64,000 nt of DNA from Candidatus Micropelagos thuwalensis (GCF_000469155.1 NZ_AWXE01000004.1:682001-746000); one strand, 5' to 3'; shown: positions 1 to 11,616, numbered from the stretch's first letter. Numbers and translations: made by a program. Notes: generated by a model not told the origin, from the sequence alone.

Positions 1-587
1 TCCCAGAGTGTGCGGACACCCTCAACCGGGCGTAAGCGTCTCGCTGATGGGATAAGAGCCTCCACCAGATGGGCAACAAACATAAAGGTCGATAATTCAG
101 TGGTTAGTTTTTGTTCAATGCCCGGGCGCAATATTTTGACCGCCACATGTGTTCCGTCTTTGAGTTTGGCTTTATGCACTTGTGCAATTGAAGCGGCTGC
201 AACGGGGGGGGCAAAATCGTCAAACAACTCACTGACAGGTTGTTCCAGTTCGTCAATTAGGAGTTTCTCTACAACCTTCATCGGAAAGGCGGGCAGGCTG
301 TCTTGAAGGAATTGTAAATCCTTTGCCAGCTTGAGGCCGACAATATCGGGACGGGTTGCGAGTGACTGACCGAGCTTTATGTAAGTAGGGCCGAGTGATT
401 GCAGTTTTTTAGATAATTCAACGCCGCGTGAGTCCTGGTCAAATTTTCTAGCACCAAAAGTGAAAACCTTGCGGAGCCCCTTCAGCCATAATGGTGCCTT
501 TTCTTTGAAATCAGGAGGTAACAAGCTGTCTTGTGCGAACACCAGCCGAATGAAACCGATAAGTTTGAAGAAACTGACAAGCCGCAT
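1..587 (-). CDS. ubiB: UbiB family protein kinase-like (N-terminal part; runs off the window start)
   Basis: Required for aerobic ubiquinone biosynthesis, as an atypical ABC1/ADCK-type kinase or ATPase at the inner membrane. The reverse strand reads open from an ATG at 587-585 to the window edge, about 195 codons. The translation shows the family's KxGQ element (IKLGQSLATRPD) and the alanine-rich nucleotide loop AAASIAQVH, followed by VAVKILRPGI. The ATG lies one base after the ubiE stop (TAAAATG), so ubiE-ubiB are one transcription unit, a common order. The C-terminal catalytic part and membrane helices lie outside the window. The frame stays intact through a run of eight G at 204-211. Confidence 0.93.
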   Translation of the reverse strand, partial: MRLVSFFKLIGFIRLVFAQDSLLPPDFKEKAPLWLKGLRKVFTFGARKFDQDSRGVELSKKLQSLGPTYIKLGQSLATRPDIVGLKLAKDLQFLQDSLPAFPMKVVEKLLIDELEQPVSELFDDFAPPVAAASIAQVHKAKLKDGTHVAVKILRPGIEQKLTTELSTFMFVAHLVEALIPSARRLRPVEGVRTLW

Positions 588-588
588 T

Positions 589-1359
589 TTAAACCCGCCA
601 TGCACTATGCAGGGCTACAATACCTCCGGAGAGCTTTTCATGCCGAACATGTGAGAAGCCAGCCGCTTCAATTTCACGAGAGAAATTATCCGGCTTGGGA
701 AACCGTCTGATGCTTTCAACAAGATAATTATAAGCTTCTTCATCTCCGGCGATGAGCTTGCCGACTTTGGGGATGACGTTAAACGACCAGCGGTCATATA
801 GTCTTCCGAGTATCGGATCGGCCACATGGCTAAACTCCAGACACAAAAACCGTCCGCCGGGTTTTAATACACGATAGGCTTCCGCTAGTGCCTTGTCGCG
901 ATGTGTGACGTTTCTAATGCCGAAAGCAATTGTGTAAGCGTCAAAGAACCCATCAGGTAAGGCAAGTGCTTCGGCATTACCGACAGTAAAATTAATTTTT
1001 TCTGGGTGAGATATATTTTTCTTTTTCTCAAGCCGTGCTTGCCCAGCTTGTAACATGGCTTCATTGATATCTAAAATGATAGCGGCAAACCCGTTTCCAG
1101 CTTGAGCGGCGGCTTTAAAAGCAATATCGCCCGTGCCACCCGCAACATCCAGTAGATGAAAGTCGCGGTTTCCGTTGGGCAAAGCGAGGCTGTTAACCAT
1201 ATGTTGTTTCCAGACGCGGTGCAGGCCACCCGACATGAGATCATTCATCACATCATATTTATCAGCAACACTTTCAAAAACACGATGCACGCGTTTTTGT
1301 TTTTCATCTATTGGCACGTCTTCGCGACCGAAGGATGCTGTTGTGGTTTTCTCTGTCAT
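589..1359 (-). CDS. ubiE: Demethylmenaquinone / 2-polyprenyl-6-methoxy-benzoquinol C-methyltransferase
   Basis: SAM-dependent C-methylation step of ubiquinone (and menaquinone) synthesis, cytosolic or membrane-associated. The 256-residue protein has the family N-terminus ([33 protein letters not shown]), SAM-binding motif [13 protein letters not shown], and the UbiE signature segment [25 protein letters not shown]. Length is normal for the family. It starts at ATG 1359 and stops one base before ubiB. It is divergent from mutM, with a 115-bp shared upstream region in which I see no clear operator. Confidence 0.96.
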   Translation of the reverse strand: MTEKTTTASFGREDVPIDEKQKRVHRVFESVADKYDVMNDLMSGGLHRVWKQHMVNSLALPNGNRDFHLLDVAGGTGDIAFKAAAQAGNGFAAIILDINEAMLQAGQARLEKKKNISHPEKINFTVGNAEALALPDGFFDAYTIAFGIRNVTHRDKALAEAYRVLKPGGRFLCLEFSHVADPILGRLYDRWSFNVIPKVGKLIAGDEEAYNYLVESIRRFPKPDNFSREIEAAGFSHVRHEKLSGGIVALHSAWRV

Positions 1360-1474
1360 GTCACTTCATTTGGTTATTTTTCAGGACGATAGCCCAATCC
1401 TTGTGAATAGGCTAGAAATAGCGGCACTGAAAAATTGATATAAGTGATATGTATATCAGATTGAAAGATGTTCC

Positions 1475-2383
1475 ATGCCAGAATTACCTGAAGTTGAGAC
1501 AGTTTGCCGGGGATTGCGCGCACATATAATTGGTCGGCGTATTGTGCGTGCTGAGCTTCGGCGCCCCGATTTGCGCTTCCCTTTCCCTCATGGGTTGCAA
1601 GAAGGGTTGGAGGGCAGCACGGTTAAAAATATTACCCGGCGTGCTAAATATATTCTCATTGAACTCGGCAATCACCAAGCTGGTGATAAAGATGACCAAA
1701 TCTGGCTAACCCATCTGGGCATGACCGGACGTTTTACGGTTTATCCGACCCAATCAGATAAACTTGTCCAGGGTGAAACCGGCGAAACGGCTCGTTTTTA
1801 TCATACGACACATAATCAAATTGGCGTGCATGACCATGTGCATCTCTGGTTTGATGACCGGACGGAGCTTGTTTATACAGATCCGCGCCGGTTCGGCTAC
1901 ATGGATTTGATGGCATCGACTGATATGGATGAGTCAAAACATCTGCGCGCATTGGGGCCGGAGCCTATCGGTGATCGTTTTGATGCAGATTTGTTGCTGG
2001 AGAAGCTGAAAAATCGGCGGACACCCATTAAATCTGCCTTGTTGGATCAACGTGTCGTTGCCGGGCTGGGTAATATTTATGTGTGTGAGGCTTTATACCG
2101 TTCAGGCATTTCACCGCGAAGACTCGCTTGCCATATTGGCCCCGTTCGTACCGCGCGGCTTATTAGGGCCATCAAAAATGTTCTTGATGAAGCCATAACC
2201 GCAGGTGGTTCAACGTTAAGAGATTTTGCAGGTGCACAAGGGTCAGCGGGATATTTTCAGCATAATTTTGATGTTTACGACCGCGAGGGTGAGGCTTGTT
2301 TGACGTCTTATTGTGAGGGTAAAGTTAAAAGGATTGTGCAGTCCGGACGTTCCAGTTTTTATTGTTCGAAATGTCAAAGGTGA
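1475..2383 (+). CDS. mutM: Formamidopyrimidine-DNA glycosylase (Fpg/MutM)
   Basis: Base-excision repair enzyme that removes oxidised purines such as 8-oxoguanine and nicks the abasic site. Pro2 and Glu3 (MPELPEVE) are the catalytic residues and Lys58 (RRAKYILI) is conserved. The helix-two-turn-helix is AGLGNIYVCEALYRSGISP. The C-terminal zinc finger is intact, with a CX4C first pair as is usual in alphaproteobacteria and a final CSKC pair, ending in the typical QR. At 302 residues it is slightly long because of an insert around residues 68-74. It heads the mutM-rpsT-dnaA neighbourhood; in many relatives an enoyl-CoA hydratase follows, here replaced by a small secreted protein. Confidence 0.97.
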   Translation: MPELPEVETVCRGLRAHIIGRRIVRAELRRPDLRFPFPHGLQEGLEGSTVKNITRRAKYILIELGNHQAGDKDDQIWLTHLGMTGRFTVYPTQSDKLVQGETGETARFYHTTHNQIGVHDHVHLWFDDRTELVYTDPRRFGYMDLMASTDMDESKHLRALGPEPIGDRFDADLLLEKLKNRRTPIKSALLDQRVVAGLGNIYVCEALYRSGISPRRLACHIGPVRTARLIRAIKNVLDEAITAGGSTLRDFAGAQGSAGYFQHNFDVYDREGEACLTSYCEGKVKRIVQSGRSSFYCSKCQR

Positions 2384-2474
2384 CTTGGTAAGAATGGTGT
2401 GATCCGTCAATAGATAAACATGCGTCCCGAAAATAAAATATTGTCATCTCACGAGAAATCATGACACAAACAAG

Positions 2475-2864
2475 ATGATGTATATAATTTTTAAAAATAT
2501 GTCACAAAAATTGATCGTGTGGTCTATCGTATTTGTTCTTTCAGTCGGGAGTTCACTTGCGGCTACATTCCTGTCTGTTGCGCCGGATATACCTCTTGCG
2601 CCTGGCTTGTCTGAAGCCGAGACGGGGGCGTTAATTTTTGACAAACCGGAAGGCCGAATTGTTTCCATTGAAGCTTTGGCGGCAATTCCTTCGGCAGATA
2701 TTTTCGCTTTTTATCGTTTAAGCCTGCCTAATCTGGGCTGGCAGATTAAGCCCGAATTGGCGGTCAGGAACAGCGAGACCTTCCACCGTGAAGACGAGGC
2801 GTTAACAATTAAATATGAAGGCGGTGTGGTGTTTTTCCGTCTGCAACCAATCTCCGGAAATTAA
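2475..2864 (+). CDS. Small secreted protein of unknown function
   Basis: I do not recognise the family. The 129-residue product has a signal peptide: a hydrophobic stretch about residues 13-29 (LIVWSIVFVLSVGSSLA) ending in an Ala-x-Ala-like site. The mature part is about 100 residues, with a segment FYRLSLPNLGWQ resembling small periplasmic proteins in which a short alpha/beta domain follows the signal. A second ATG at 2499 (MSQKLIV) would give a more typical signal peptide, and neither start has a good ribosome binding site. The gene lies between mutM and rpsT and is transcribed in the same direction as both. Confidence 0.6.
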   Translation: MMYIIFKNMSQKLIVWSIVFVLSVGSSLAATFLSVAPDIPLAPGLSEAETGALIFDKPEGRIVSIEALAAIPSADIFAFYRLSLPNLGWQIKPELAVRNSETFHREDEALTIKYEGGVVFFRLQPISGN

Positions 2865-2887
2865 TTCAATTTTTGTCGCTTTAAAGG

Positions 2888-2916
2888 TTGACGCTTGCGT
2901 CAGTGCGGCCTATAAA
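2888..2916 (+). promoter_or_regulatory. Probable housekeeping promoter for rpsT
   Basis: A TTGACG -35 element (2888-2893) is separated by exactly 17 bases from a TATAAA -10 element (2911-2916), about 100 bases upstream of rpsT. It begins 24 bases after the preceding stop codon, so rpsT need not depend on read-through. The spacer holds a small inverted repeat (GACGC-TT-GCGTC, 2890-2901). Confidence 0.65.
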
Positions 2917-2968
2917 ACCGCCCATCCTGATGAAAAATTTGTCAGACGTATTTTTACGCGAAATTGCC

Positions 2969-2985
2969 TAAATCATATTGATTTA
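2969..2985 (+). promoter_or_regulatory. Perfect 7-bp inverted repeat in the rpsT leader
   Basis: TAAATCA, a three-base centre and TGATTTA form a 17-bp palindrome between the predicted promoter and the rpsT start, 32 bases before the ATG. It could be a protein operator or a weak leader hairpin. The role is unknown; S20 is known in other bacteria to control its own translation, so a leader element is plausible. Confidence 0.35.
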
Positions 2986-3017
2986 CAAAATCGTATTAAC
3001 GAGAGAGACCACTCATT

Positions 3018-3281
3018 ATGGCGAATACTAAATCTGCCCAAAAAATGGTTCGTAAAATTGCCAAACGTACCGAGGTAAACAAAGCCCGCCGTTCGCGCAT
3101 GCGTAGTTTTATCCGTAGCGTTGAAGAAGCCATTTCCGCAGGCAATAAAAGCGCAGCCCAGGAAGCCCTGAAAAACGCTGAGCCGGCCATTATGAGAAAT
3201 GGTCAAAAAGGCATCTTGCACAAACGGGCAGCGTCACGCAAAGTATCCCGTCTATCTAAGCGCGTTGCAAAACTCGGCTAA
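3018..3281 (+). CDS. rpsT: 30S ribosomal protein S20
   Basis: Primary 16S-rRNA-binding protein of the small subunit. The 87-residue basic protein begins [29 protein letters not shown] and contains the typical [23 protein letters not shown] end. The length is standard. A GAGAGA element stands before the ATG. It is preceded by its own promoter and followed by a long non-coding stretch. rpsT upstream of dnaA is a recurring alphaproteobacterial arrangement. Confidence 0.98.
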   Translation: MANTKSAQKMVRKIAKRTEVNKARRSRMRSFIRSVEEAISAGNKSAAQEALKNAEPAIMRNGQKGILHKRAASRKVSRLSKRVAKLG

Positions 3282-3411
3282 CCCTGCGGATTTTTGGCAC
3301 TTAATATTGCCGCTAGTCTCAAAATCTCATATTCATTCACTTTTACTCACAGGCATTTTTAAATTTGTCAGGATTAGTTCCTCATTGTGACATCGGGTTT
3401 TCAAAAACATT

Positions 3412-3452
3412 AAAAAAAAATAAAAAAAAGTAGAAGTTCTTGTTTCCTTCTA
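3412..3452 (-). terminator. Terminator-like hairpin plus T tract on the minus strand
   Basis: Read on the minus strand, TAGAAG (3452-3447), a ten-base loop and CTTCTA (3436-3431) form a six-base-pair stem, followed at once by C and a long T-rich tract (T8-A-T9, 3429-3412). That is the form of a Rho-independent terminator, although the stem is AT-rich and weak. No minus-strand gene leads into it, which raises the possibility of a small RNA. Confidence 0.35.
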
Positions 3453-3779
3453 GTTGCCAGCCATGCTCCGTCTGGATATGGTTATTCTTGGGAGAACAGG
3501 AAACAATCGTCATAAGGGTCTTAAAATCACATCTCAATAGTTCATAAATCTTAAATATTTTCATAAATGATGAAGAAATACCGGATTAAACTGAGGTTTT
3601 TATTTGGGGGCATCTTAGGAGCATTTTAAAGATTTGAATGAGAATCAGTTCGTTGGGAAATTCTATTTGAGAATAATTTTTTGAGTATCTTTAGTTTCAA
3701 AAATTGAGTGCGTGCCTTTTACAGACTTTGTTGCCTAACTCCAAAAGCGCTATGACATGATAAGTATATGATGAACTAT

Positions 3780-3795
3780 CTTAAGTTACCTTAAG
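3780..3795. promoter_or_regulatory. Tandem CTTAAG palindromes upstream of the rhodanese gene
   Basis: Two copies of the self-complementary hexamer CTTAAG are separated by TTAC, giving a repeat period of ten bases, one helical turn. They lie 80 bases upstream of the rhodanese ATG. TTAA blocks are spaced by six bases, not the seven of the CtrA consensus. This may be a tandem operator; no regulator can be named. Confidence 0.25.
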
Positions 3796-3875
3796 CTTTC
3801 ATCCGCCGAAACTTCTCTTGTCACACACAAAACAAATTGCTGATTATCAGCGAATGACTTAAAGCGGAGACGGAA

Positions 3876-4358
3876 ATGCAGGGTGATGTCGAAAGGAAAG
3901 AAACAGTATCTTTCGAATTTTCGATTCTTGAAAACTCCGCCAACGGATATGACGGAGATGTCACGCCTCACACCGCTTATGAAATTCTCAGTCGTGACGC
4001 CGCCGCAAATTTGGTGGACGTTCGAACCTCAGCAGAATGGACTTTTGTCGGCATCCCTGATGTGTCCTCAATTCATCAGGAAGCAAAGTTCATCAGCTGG
4101 CAAATGTTTCCTGAGATGAATCTTAATGCTGATTTCATAAATATGCTGGAAGCTGCCATTCCGGACAAAACATCGCCCGTGCTGTTTTTGTGTCGCTCCG
4201 GCGCACGATCGGCTTCTGCTGCCAGAGTTGCAAAAGCTCATGGTTATGAAGCCAGTTTTAATATTGCCGGCGGTTTTGAGGGTGATGCTAACCGTGAACA
4301 TCATAGAGGCGGTGTCAATGGGTGGAAGTCAGACAACCTCCCATGGGTTCAACAATGA
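3876..4358 (+). CDS. Rhodanese-like domain protein
   Basis: Single-domain sulfurtransferase of 160 residues. A rhodanese fold covers about residues 25-155: ILSRDAAANLVDVRTSAEW, then the active-site loop CRSGARS with the candidate catalytic Cys106, then the conserved AGGFEGD segment and a C-terminal GWK motif. It is probably cytosolic, as no signal peptide is seen. The start has a GGAGACGG binding site. It ends 45 bases before the dnaA ATG and may be co-transcribed with it. The exact sulfur acceptor cannot be told from sequence. Confidence 0.88.
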   Translation: MQGDVERKETVSFEFSILENSANGYDGDVTPHTAYEILSRDAAANLVDVRTSAEWTFVGIPDVSSIHQEAKFISWQMFPEMNLNADFINMLEAAIPDKTSPVLFLCRSGARSASAARVAKAHGYEASFNIAGGFEGDANREHHRGGVNGWKSDNLPWVQQ

Positions 4359-4403
4359 TAACGATACAGGAAATATTTCTTGCATAAGCAGGATGGAGCA
4401 ACG

Positions 4404-5873
4404 ATGTCAGAAGAAAACACGGAGCAAAATCGTCAAGGTAAAACGACAGACGACCTCGTCATTGCCAAACGGCAGTGGGAGCGTGTCAGGTCGAGGTTGA
4501 GAGCCGAATTGGGGGAAGCTACTTTTAATAGTTGGTTCCGTCATCTTGAAATTTTGAAAGCCACAGCCACCTCAATTACGATTCAGGTGCCCACCAAGTT
4601 TATCGGCAGCTGGATTGAAACGAATTACCTGAAGCGCATTCTTGGCCATTGGAAAAAAGAGAATGATGCCATCAGTAAAATCAATGTAAGCATTCAACCT
4701 GCGATGCACCAACCTGCTACGCAACCTGAGACGATAAGCCGTGTGGTAACGGATAGCCGTTCCTCGCAGCCGGTCCAAAATACACAAGTCAACCATTTAC
4801 CGTCGGAAGAGCGTGGCCAGGATGATGTCGGTGCGCCGCTGGAGCCAAGATATACTTTTGATAATTTTGTGGTCGGCAAATCCAATGAGATGGCTCATGC
4901 AGCAGCCCGTCGGATTACCGATGGAAATCCGTCATACTATAAACTGCATAACCCGCTTTTCCTTTATGGCGGCGTTGGTCTTGGTAAGACCCATTTGATG
5001 CACGCGATTGCCTGGGAAATTCGTCGTAATGACCCGAGCCGACGAGTGATTTACACATCTGCAGAAAAGTTTATGTACCAGTTCATCCGGGCGCTCAGAT
5101 ATAAAGACATGATGTCTTTTAAGCAGCAATTCCGTGAGGTTGATGTTTTGATGGTTGATGACATTCAGTTCATTGCTGGTAAGGAATCCACTCAAGAAGA
5201 GTTTTTCCATACTTTCAATGCATTAATTGACGGCAATCATCAGGTGATTATCTCGGCTGACAGATCGCCTTCAGACCTTGAGGGTATTGAGGAGCGCATT
5301 CGATCCCGACTGGGCTGGGGACTTGTCGCGGATATTCACCCGACAGATTATGAGTTAAGGCTGGGTATTTTGCAGTCCAAAGCTGAGACACTGATGCGTA
5401 ATCATAAGGATGCTGTTGTTCCTGAGCAGGTGATGGAATTTCTTGCCCAGCGTGTTGCGACGAATATACGTGAACTGGAAGGCGCACTTAACAGAGTTGT
5501 TGCTTTCGCCTCCTTTAGTGGTCGTCCGATAACGCTTGAAATGGCAAAAGAAATTTTGCGTGATTTGTTGCGCGCGTCAGAACGTCGGATTTCCATTGAT
5601 CAGATACAGCGCAAGGTGGCGGATTATTATAATGTCCGCATGGGGGATATGTTGTCGGCAAGGCGTTCACGCGCTGTCGCTCGTCCGCGTCAAATTGCTA
5701 TGTATCTCTCTAAACAATTAACGACACGGTCTCTGCCTGAAATTGGTCGCAAATTTGGCGGGCGGGATCACACAACGGTCATTCATGCTGTTCGTAAAGT
5801 TGAGAGCTTACGTGAGTCCGACCCTTCAATTGAAGAAGATGTAGATCTGCTGTTACGCAGCCTTGAGGCATAA
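4404..5873 (+). CDS. dnaA: Chromosomal replication initiator DnaA
   Basis: AAA+ ATPase that binds DnaA boxes and opens the origin. From ATG 4404 the protein has 489 residues; an upstream in-frame TTG at 4380 is less likely because GGATGGAG precedes the ATG. Domain I (WERVRSRLRAELGEATFNSWF) is followed by a variable linker. The ATPase core has Walker A GGVGLGKTH (about residue 189) and Walker B LMVDDIQF (about 247). The C-terminal DNA-binding domain carries the DnaA signature GGRDHTTVIHAVRKVE (about 452). dnaN, recF and gyrB follow in order. The surrounding non-coding DNA does not hold a visible cluster of DnaA boxes. Confidence 0.98.
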   Translation: MSEENTEQNRQGKTTDDLVIAKRQWERVRSRLRAELGEATFNSWFRHLEILKATATSITIQVPTKFIGSWIETNYLKRILGHWKKENDAISKINVSIQPAMHQPATQPETISRVVTDSRSSQPVQNTQVNHLPSEERGQDDVGAPLEPRYTFDNFVVGKSNEMAHAAARRITDGNPSYYKLHNPLFLYGGVGLGKTHLMHAIAWEIRRNDPSRRVIYTSAEKFMYQFIRALRYKDMMSFKQQFREVDVLMVDDIQFIAGKESTQEEFFHTFNALIDGNHQVIISADRSPSDLEGIEERIRSRLGWGLVADIHPTDYELRLGILQSKAETLMRNHKDAVVPEQVMEFLAQRVATNIRELEGALNRVVAFASFSGRPITLEMAKEILRDLLRASERRISIDQIQRKVADYYNVRMGDMLSARRSRAVARPRQIAMYLSKQLTTRSLPEIGRKFGGRDHTTVIHAVRKVESLRESDPSIEEDVDLLLRSLEA

Positions 5874-5996
5874 ATCGCTCCCTCCCTTTGAGTTGAAAGC
5901 CAAAATCTTTACATCTTGTGTTTAAGTATCACTTATGACGGCTTATGAAGCTGTATTTTCTGCCCAATTAATCGGCAAAACAGGTCATAAATCCGT

Positions 5997-6035
5997 ACCT
6001 AAATAGTGTCATGAAGGCCATTTAGGTGTTATATT
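5997..6035 (+). promoter_or_regulatory. Inverted repeat over a probable dnaN promoter
   Basis: An eight-base perfect inverted repeat (ACCTAAAT at 5997-6004 and ATTTAGGT at 6020-6027, 15 bases apart) brackets a GTGTCA -35-like element (6006-6011). It ends just before a TATATT -10-like element (6030-6035), with 18-base spacing. The geometry suits a repressor or activator site controlling dnaN-recF-gyrB. The regulator is unknown. The ribosome binding site AGGAG (6097-6101) is farther downstream. Confidence 0.35.
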
Positions 6036-6112
6036 CTAAACGTGATTCGTCTTTCGGCTTGCAGACGCTTAGGAGCCTTTAGAAATGCCTATCTTTAGGA
6101 GATAATGAAGAA

Positions 6113-7231
6113 ATGAAAGTAACAATTGAACAGGGCGCCCTCCTAAAAGCACTTGAACATGTCCAGAGTGTTGTGGAACGCAGAAATACCATCCCAATCC
6201 TGTCTAATGTTGTTCTGGAAGCTCAAAACGGGGCTTTGTTGCTAACCGCGACTGATCTTGAAATAGAAATAAAAGAGAGCATTGAGGCTGAAGTTGCCGA
6301 AACCGGTGCCACCACTGCTCCGGCGCATATGCTTTATGATATTGTCAATAAATTGCCAGCTGGCAGTCAGGTCAATCTCTCCAAAGATGAGGCTGCGACA
6401 CAATTAAGTTTGAACTCTGGCAGCTCTTCCTTCGTTCTTCAAAGCCTACCCCGTGAGGATTTCCCTTCCCTGACATTAGGTGACATGCCGCATGCCTTCG
6501 CTCTGCCGGCGGGAGATTTGCTTAGGCTCATTGATAAAACCCGTTTTGCGATTTCAAATGAAGATACACGTCATTATCTCAACGGCATTTATCTTCACAT
6601 TGTTGATGAGGGCGGGACATCCATGTTACGCGCCGTTGCCACTGATGGTCATAGGCTGGCGCAAGCACAATGCCCGCAACCTGTTGGGGCCAATGAAATG
6701 CCGGCGATTATTGTGCCGCGCAAAACGGTCAACGAGCTGCAAAAACTATTAAAAAATTCAAGTGGTGAAGTCTCGGTACAGGTTTCTGAAACCAAAATTA
6801 ATTTCTCGCATGAGAATATGTCGCTAACGTCGAAACTCATTGACGGTAAGTTCCCGGATTATAACCGCGTTATTCCGTCTAATAATGACAAACGCCTTTC
6901 GGTTGATGCCAAAGCATTTGTGCAATGTGTGGATAGGGTATCTGCCGTTTCAAATGAACGATCACGCGCTGTTAAGCTCAGTCTGGCAAATGACTCACTG
7001 ACCTTCACGGTTTCAAATCCTGAGAGTGGCAGTGCGACGGATGAATTAGGGGTTGGTTATAATGCCGACGCTCTCGATATCGGTTTTAATGCGCGTTATC
7101 TGCTAGATATTACTGGCCAGTTGGATGGAGATATGGCGGTTTTTGAATTAGCAGACTCCGGCTCGCCAACTCTTATTCGCGATGAGCAGGACTCCGACGC
7201 GCTTTATGTCCTCATGCCAATGCGGGTTTGA
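6113..7231 (+). CDS. dnaN: DNA polymerase III beta subunit (sliding clamp)
   Basis: Ring-shaped clamp that tethers DNA polymerase III to the template. The 372-residue product has the full three-domain clamp length. It begins MKVTIEQGALLKALEHVQSVVERRNTIPILSNVVLEA and ends in the clamp C-terminal motif YVLMPMRV, with LRAVATDGHRLA in the middle domain. It follows dnaA by 239 bases with its own candidate promoter, and its stop almost touches the start of recF. Confidence 0.98.
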   Translation: MKVTIEQGALLKALEHVQSVVERRNTIPILSNVVLEAQNGALLLTATDLEIEIKESIEAEVAETGATTAPAHMLYDIVNKLPAGSQVNLSKDEAATQLSLNSGSSSFVLQSLPREDFPSLTLGDMPHAFALPAGDLLRLIDKTRFAISNEDTRHYLNGIYLHIVDEGGTSMLRAVATDGHRLAQAQCPQPVGANEMPAIIVPRKTVNELQKLLKNSSGEVSVQVSETKINFSHENMSLTSKLIDGKFPDYNRVIPSNNDKRLSVDAKAFVQCVDRVSAVSNERSRAVKLSLANDSLTFTVSNPESGSATDELGVGYNADALDIGFNARYLLDITGQLDGDMAVFELADSGSPTLIRDEQDSDALYVLMPMRV

Positions 7232-7236
7232 GGCAC

Positions 7237-8433
7237 ATGCTTCAAACTAATCATGACTTGCCAGATGGCACGATAAAAAGTGCTAAACGAAATGTGGCAA
7301 ATAATGAAAAAGCTAAAACCTTTGCCCCTTCTATTGCTGAACTGAAGCTGACTGACTTTAGATCGCATGCTAAAGCCCATATTGTTACGAGCAAGGGTAT
7401 TGTTGTTCTTTCCGGAGATAATGGGGTCGGCAAGACCAATATTCTTGAAGCAATTTCTATGCTCGGCCCAGGGCGAGGCTTGCGAACTGCAAAGCTATCT
7501 GAACTGGCGCGACGCGATGGTGCCAATGCGTGGTCAGTATCGGCACTGGTGCGTACACAGGAAGAAGATATTCAAATTGGTGTTGGAATTGACCCTAATG
7601 CCGATACGCGCCGACTGCGAATTGACGGGCAAAATGTTAAAGGGTTTGACCGTCTTACAGTGATGTTGCCGCAATTATGGCTTACACCGGCGATGGATAG
7701 GTTGTTTGTTGATGGCGCATCCGGGCGCCGCAAGTTTCTTGACCGTTATGCATTGGGTCTGTCGCCGCAACATGCGAAAATGTCTCAAGATTATGAACGT
7801 GCCATGCGGGAGCGTAATCGTCTCTTACAGGAGGATCCGTCTGCTGATAGCTGGCTTGACAGTTTGGAAAGTAATATGGCGGTGTCGGGCGTTGCGATTG
7901 CCGATGCCCGCCTAACTGCGTTGGATGCGTTGGCTGCAGGGTTACAGCATAGCCATGATGCCTTCCCCGAAGCTGAAATTGCACTTGAGGGCTGGATGGA
8001 AGCCGCCTTACGGCAGGACTCTGCGCTGGATGTTGAAGATGCTTTTCGTCTTCATTTGAAAAAATCGCGTGGGTTGGATGCTTCTGTTGGGCGAACGCTC
8101 GAAGGGCCGCATCGCAGTGATTTGGTTGTGCGTCATAAGGGTAAAGATATGCCTGCATCTGATTGCTCGACAGGTGAACAAAAAGCTCTTCTTGTCGGGC
8201 TGGTTTTGGCGCAAGCGCGCGTGATGTCTGGTGAGACTGGGCGGGTGCCGCTTTTATTGCTTGATGAAGTTGCCGCCCATCTGGACGGGACGCGCCGCGC
8301 CGCGCTTATTGAGGTGATTGAAAATCTGGGGGCGCAGGCCTGGATTACCGGAACCGATCCGGCGGTGTTTCAGCAGATTGCGTTTACTGGGACACATTTA
8401 ACTTTTGACGGGCAGCTCATCAAGAACGCCTGA
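7237..8433 (+). CDS. recF: DNA replication and repair protein RecF
   Basis: SMC-like ATPase acting with RecO and RecR to load RecA at gaps. Walker A GDNGVGKTNILEAI, the signature region STGEQKALLVGLVLAQA and Walker B VPLLLLDEVAAHLDGTRR are all present. An ATG at 7237 lies six bases after the dnaN stop; a TTG at 7228 overlaps that stop. Both starts give a 30-plus residue lead before the usual beginning (IAELKLTDFRSH), so a later GTG at 7294 may be the true start. The order dnaN-recF-gyrB is conserved. Confidence 0.95.
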   Translation: MLQTNHDLPDGTIKSAKRNVANNEKAKTFAPSIAELKLTDFRSHAKAHIVTSKGIVVLSGDNGVGKTNILEAISMLGPGRGLRTAKLSELARRDGANAWSVSALVRTQEEDIQIGVGIDPNADTRRLRIDGQNVKGFDRLTVMLPQLWLTPAMDRLFVDGASGRRKFLDRYALGLSPQHAKMSQDYERAMRERNRLLQEDPSADSWLDSLESNMAVSGVAIADARLTALDALAAGLQHSHDAFPEAEIALEGWMEAALRQDSALDVEDAFRLHLKKSRGLDASVGRTLEGPHRSDLVVRHKGKDMPASDCSTGEQKALLVGLVLAQARVMSGETGRVPLLLLDEVAAHLDGTRRAALIEVIENLGAQAWITGTDPAVFQQIAFTGTHLTFDGQLIKNA

Positions 8434-8451
8434 TAGCATGTGGAGAGAATA

Positions 8452-11521
<3,070 letters not shown>

Positions 11522-11616
11522 ATCATTTGTTTTGTATGCGTGGCAACAATCCTTATTCTATGCTACAGAATGTTTAACAGTGTCAATGAGAAGTGCATAT
11601 GCTTGATAAGGACGTT

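Larger units (their letters stand above)
3282..3875. other. 594-bp non-coding stretch between rpsT and the rhodanese gene
   Basis: No convincing protein gene is present; the short open frames here have no family likeness. I looked for DnaA boxes (TTATNCACA on either strand) and found none, so I do not call an origin. The visible structures are an A9-T-A8 tract with an adjacent hairpin at 3412-3452, which reads as a minus-strand terminator, and a tandem CTTAAG pair at 3780-3795. The stretch is AT-rich and is the longest gene-free interval in the window. Confidence 0.6.

Noticed and set aside
10-306. 98-residue plus-strand open frame
   Set aside because: It is the shadow of ubiB, whose minus-strand translation shows clear family motifs.
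3382-3564. 60-residue minus-strand open frame in the rpsT-rhodanese gap
   Set aside because: It runs through the A/T tract and terminator-like hairpin, has no ribosome binding site I trust, and resembles no family.
5874-6112. Replication origin beside dnaA
   Set aside because: Only one poor DnaA-box-like nonamer (TGTGTTTAA at 5917, two mismatches) is present here and none in 3282-3875. Alphaproteobacterial origins often lie away from dnaA.
7251-8158. Long antisense open frames across recF
   Set aside because: RecF motifs are unbroken on the plus strand; the antisense translations have no domain features.
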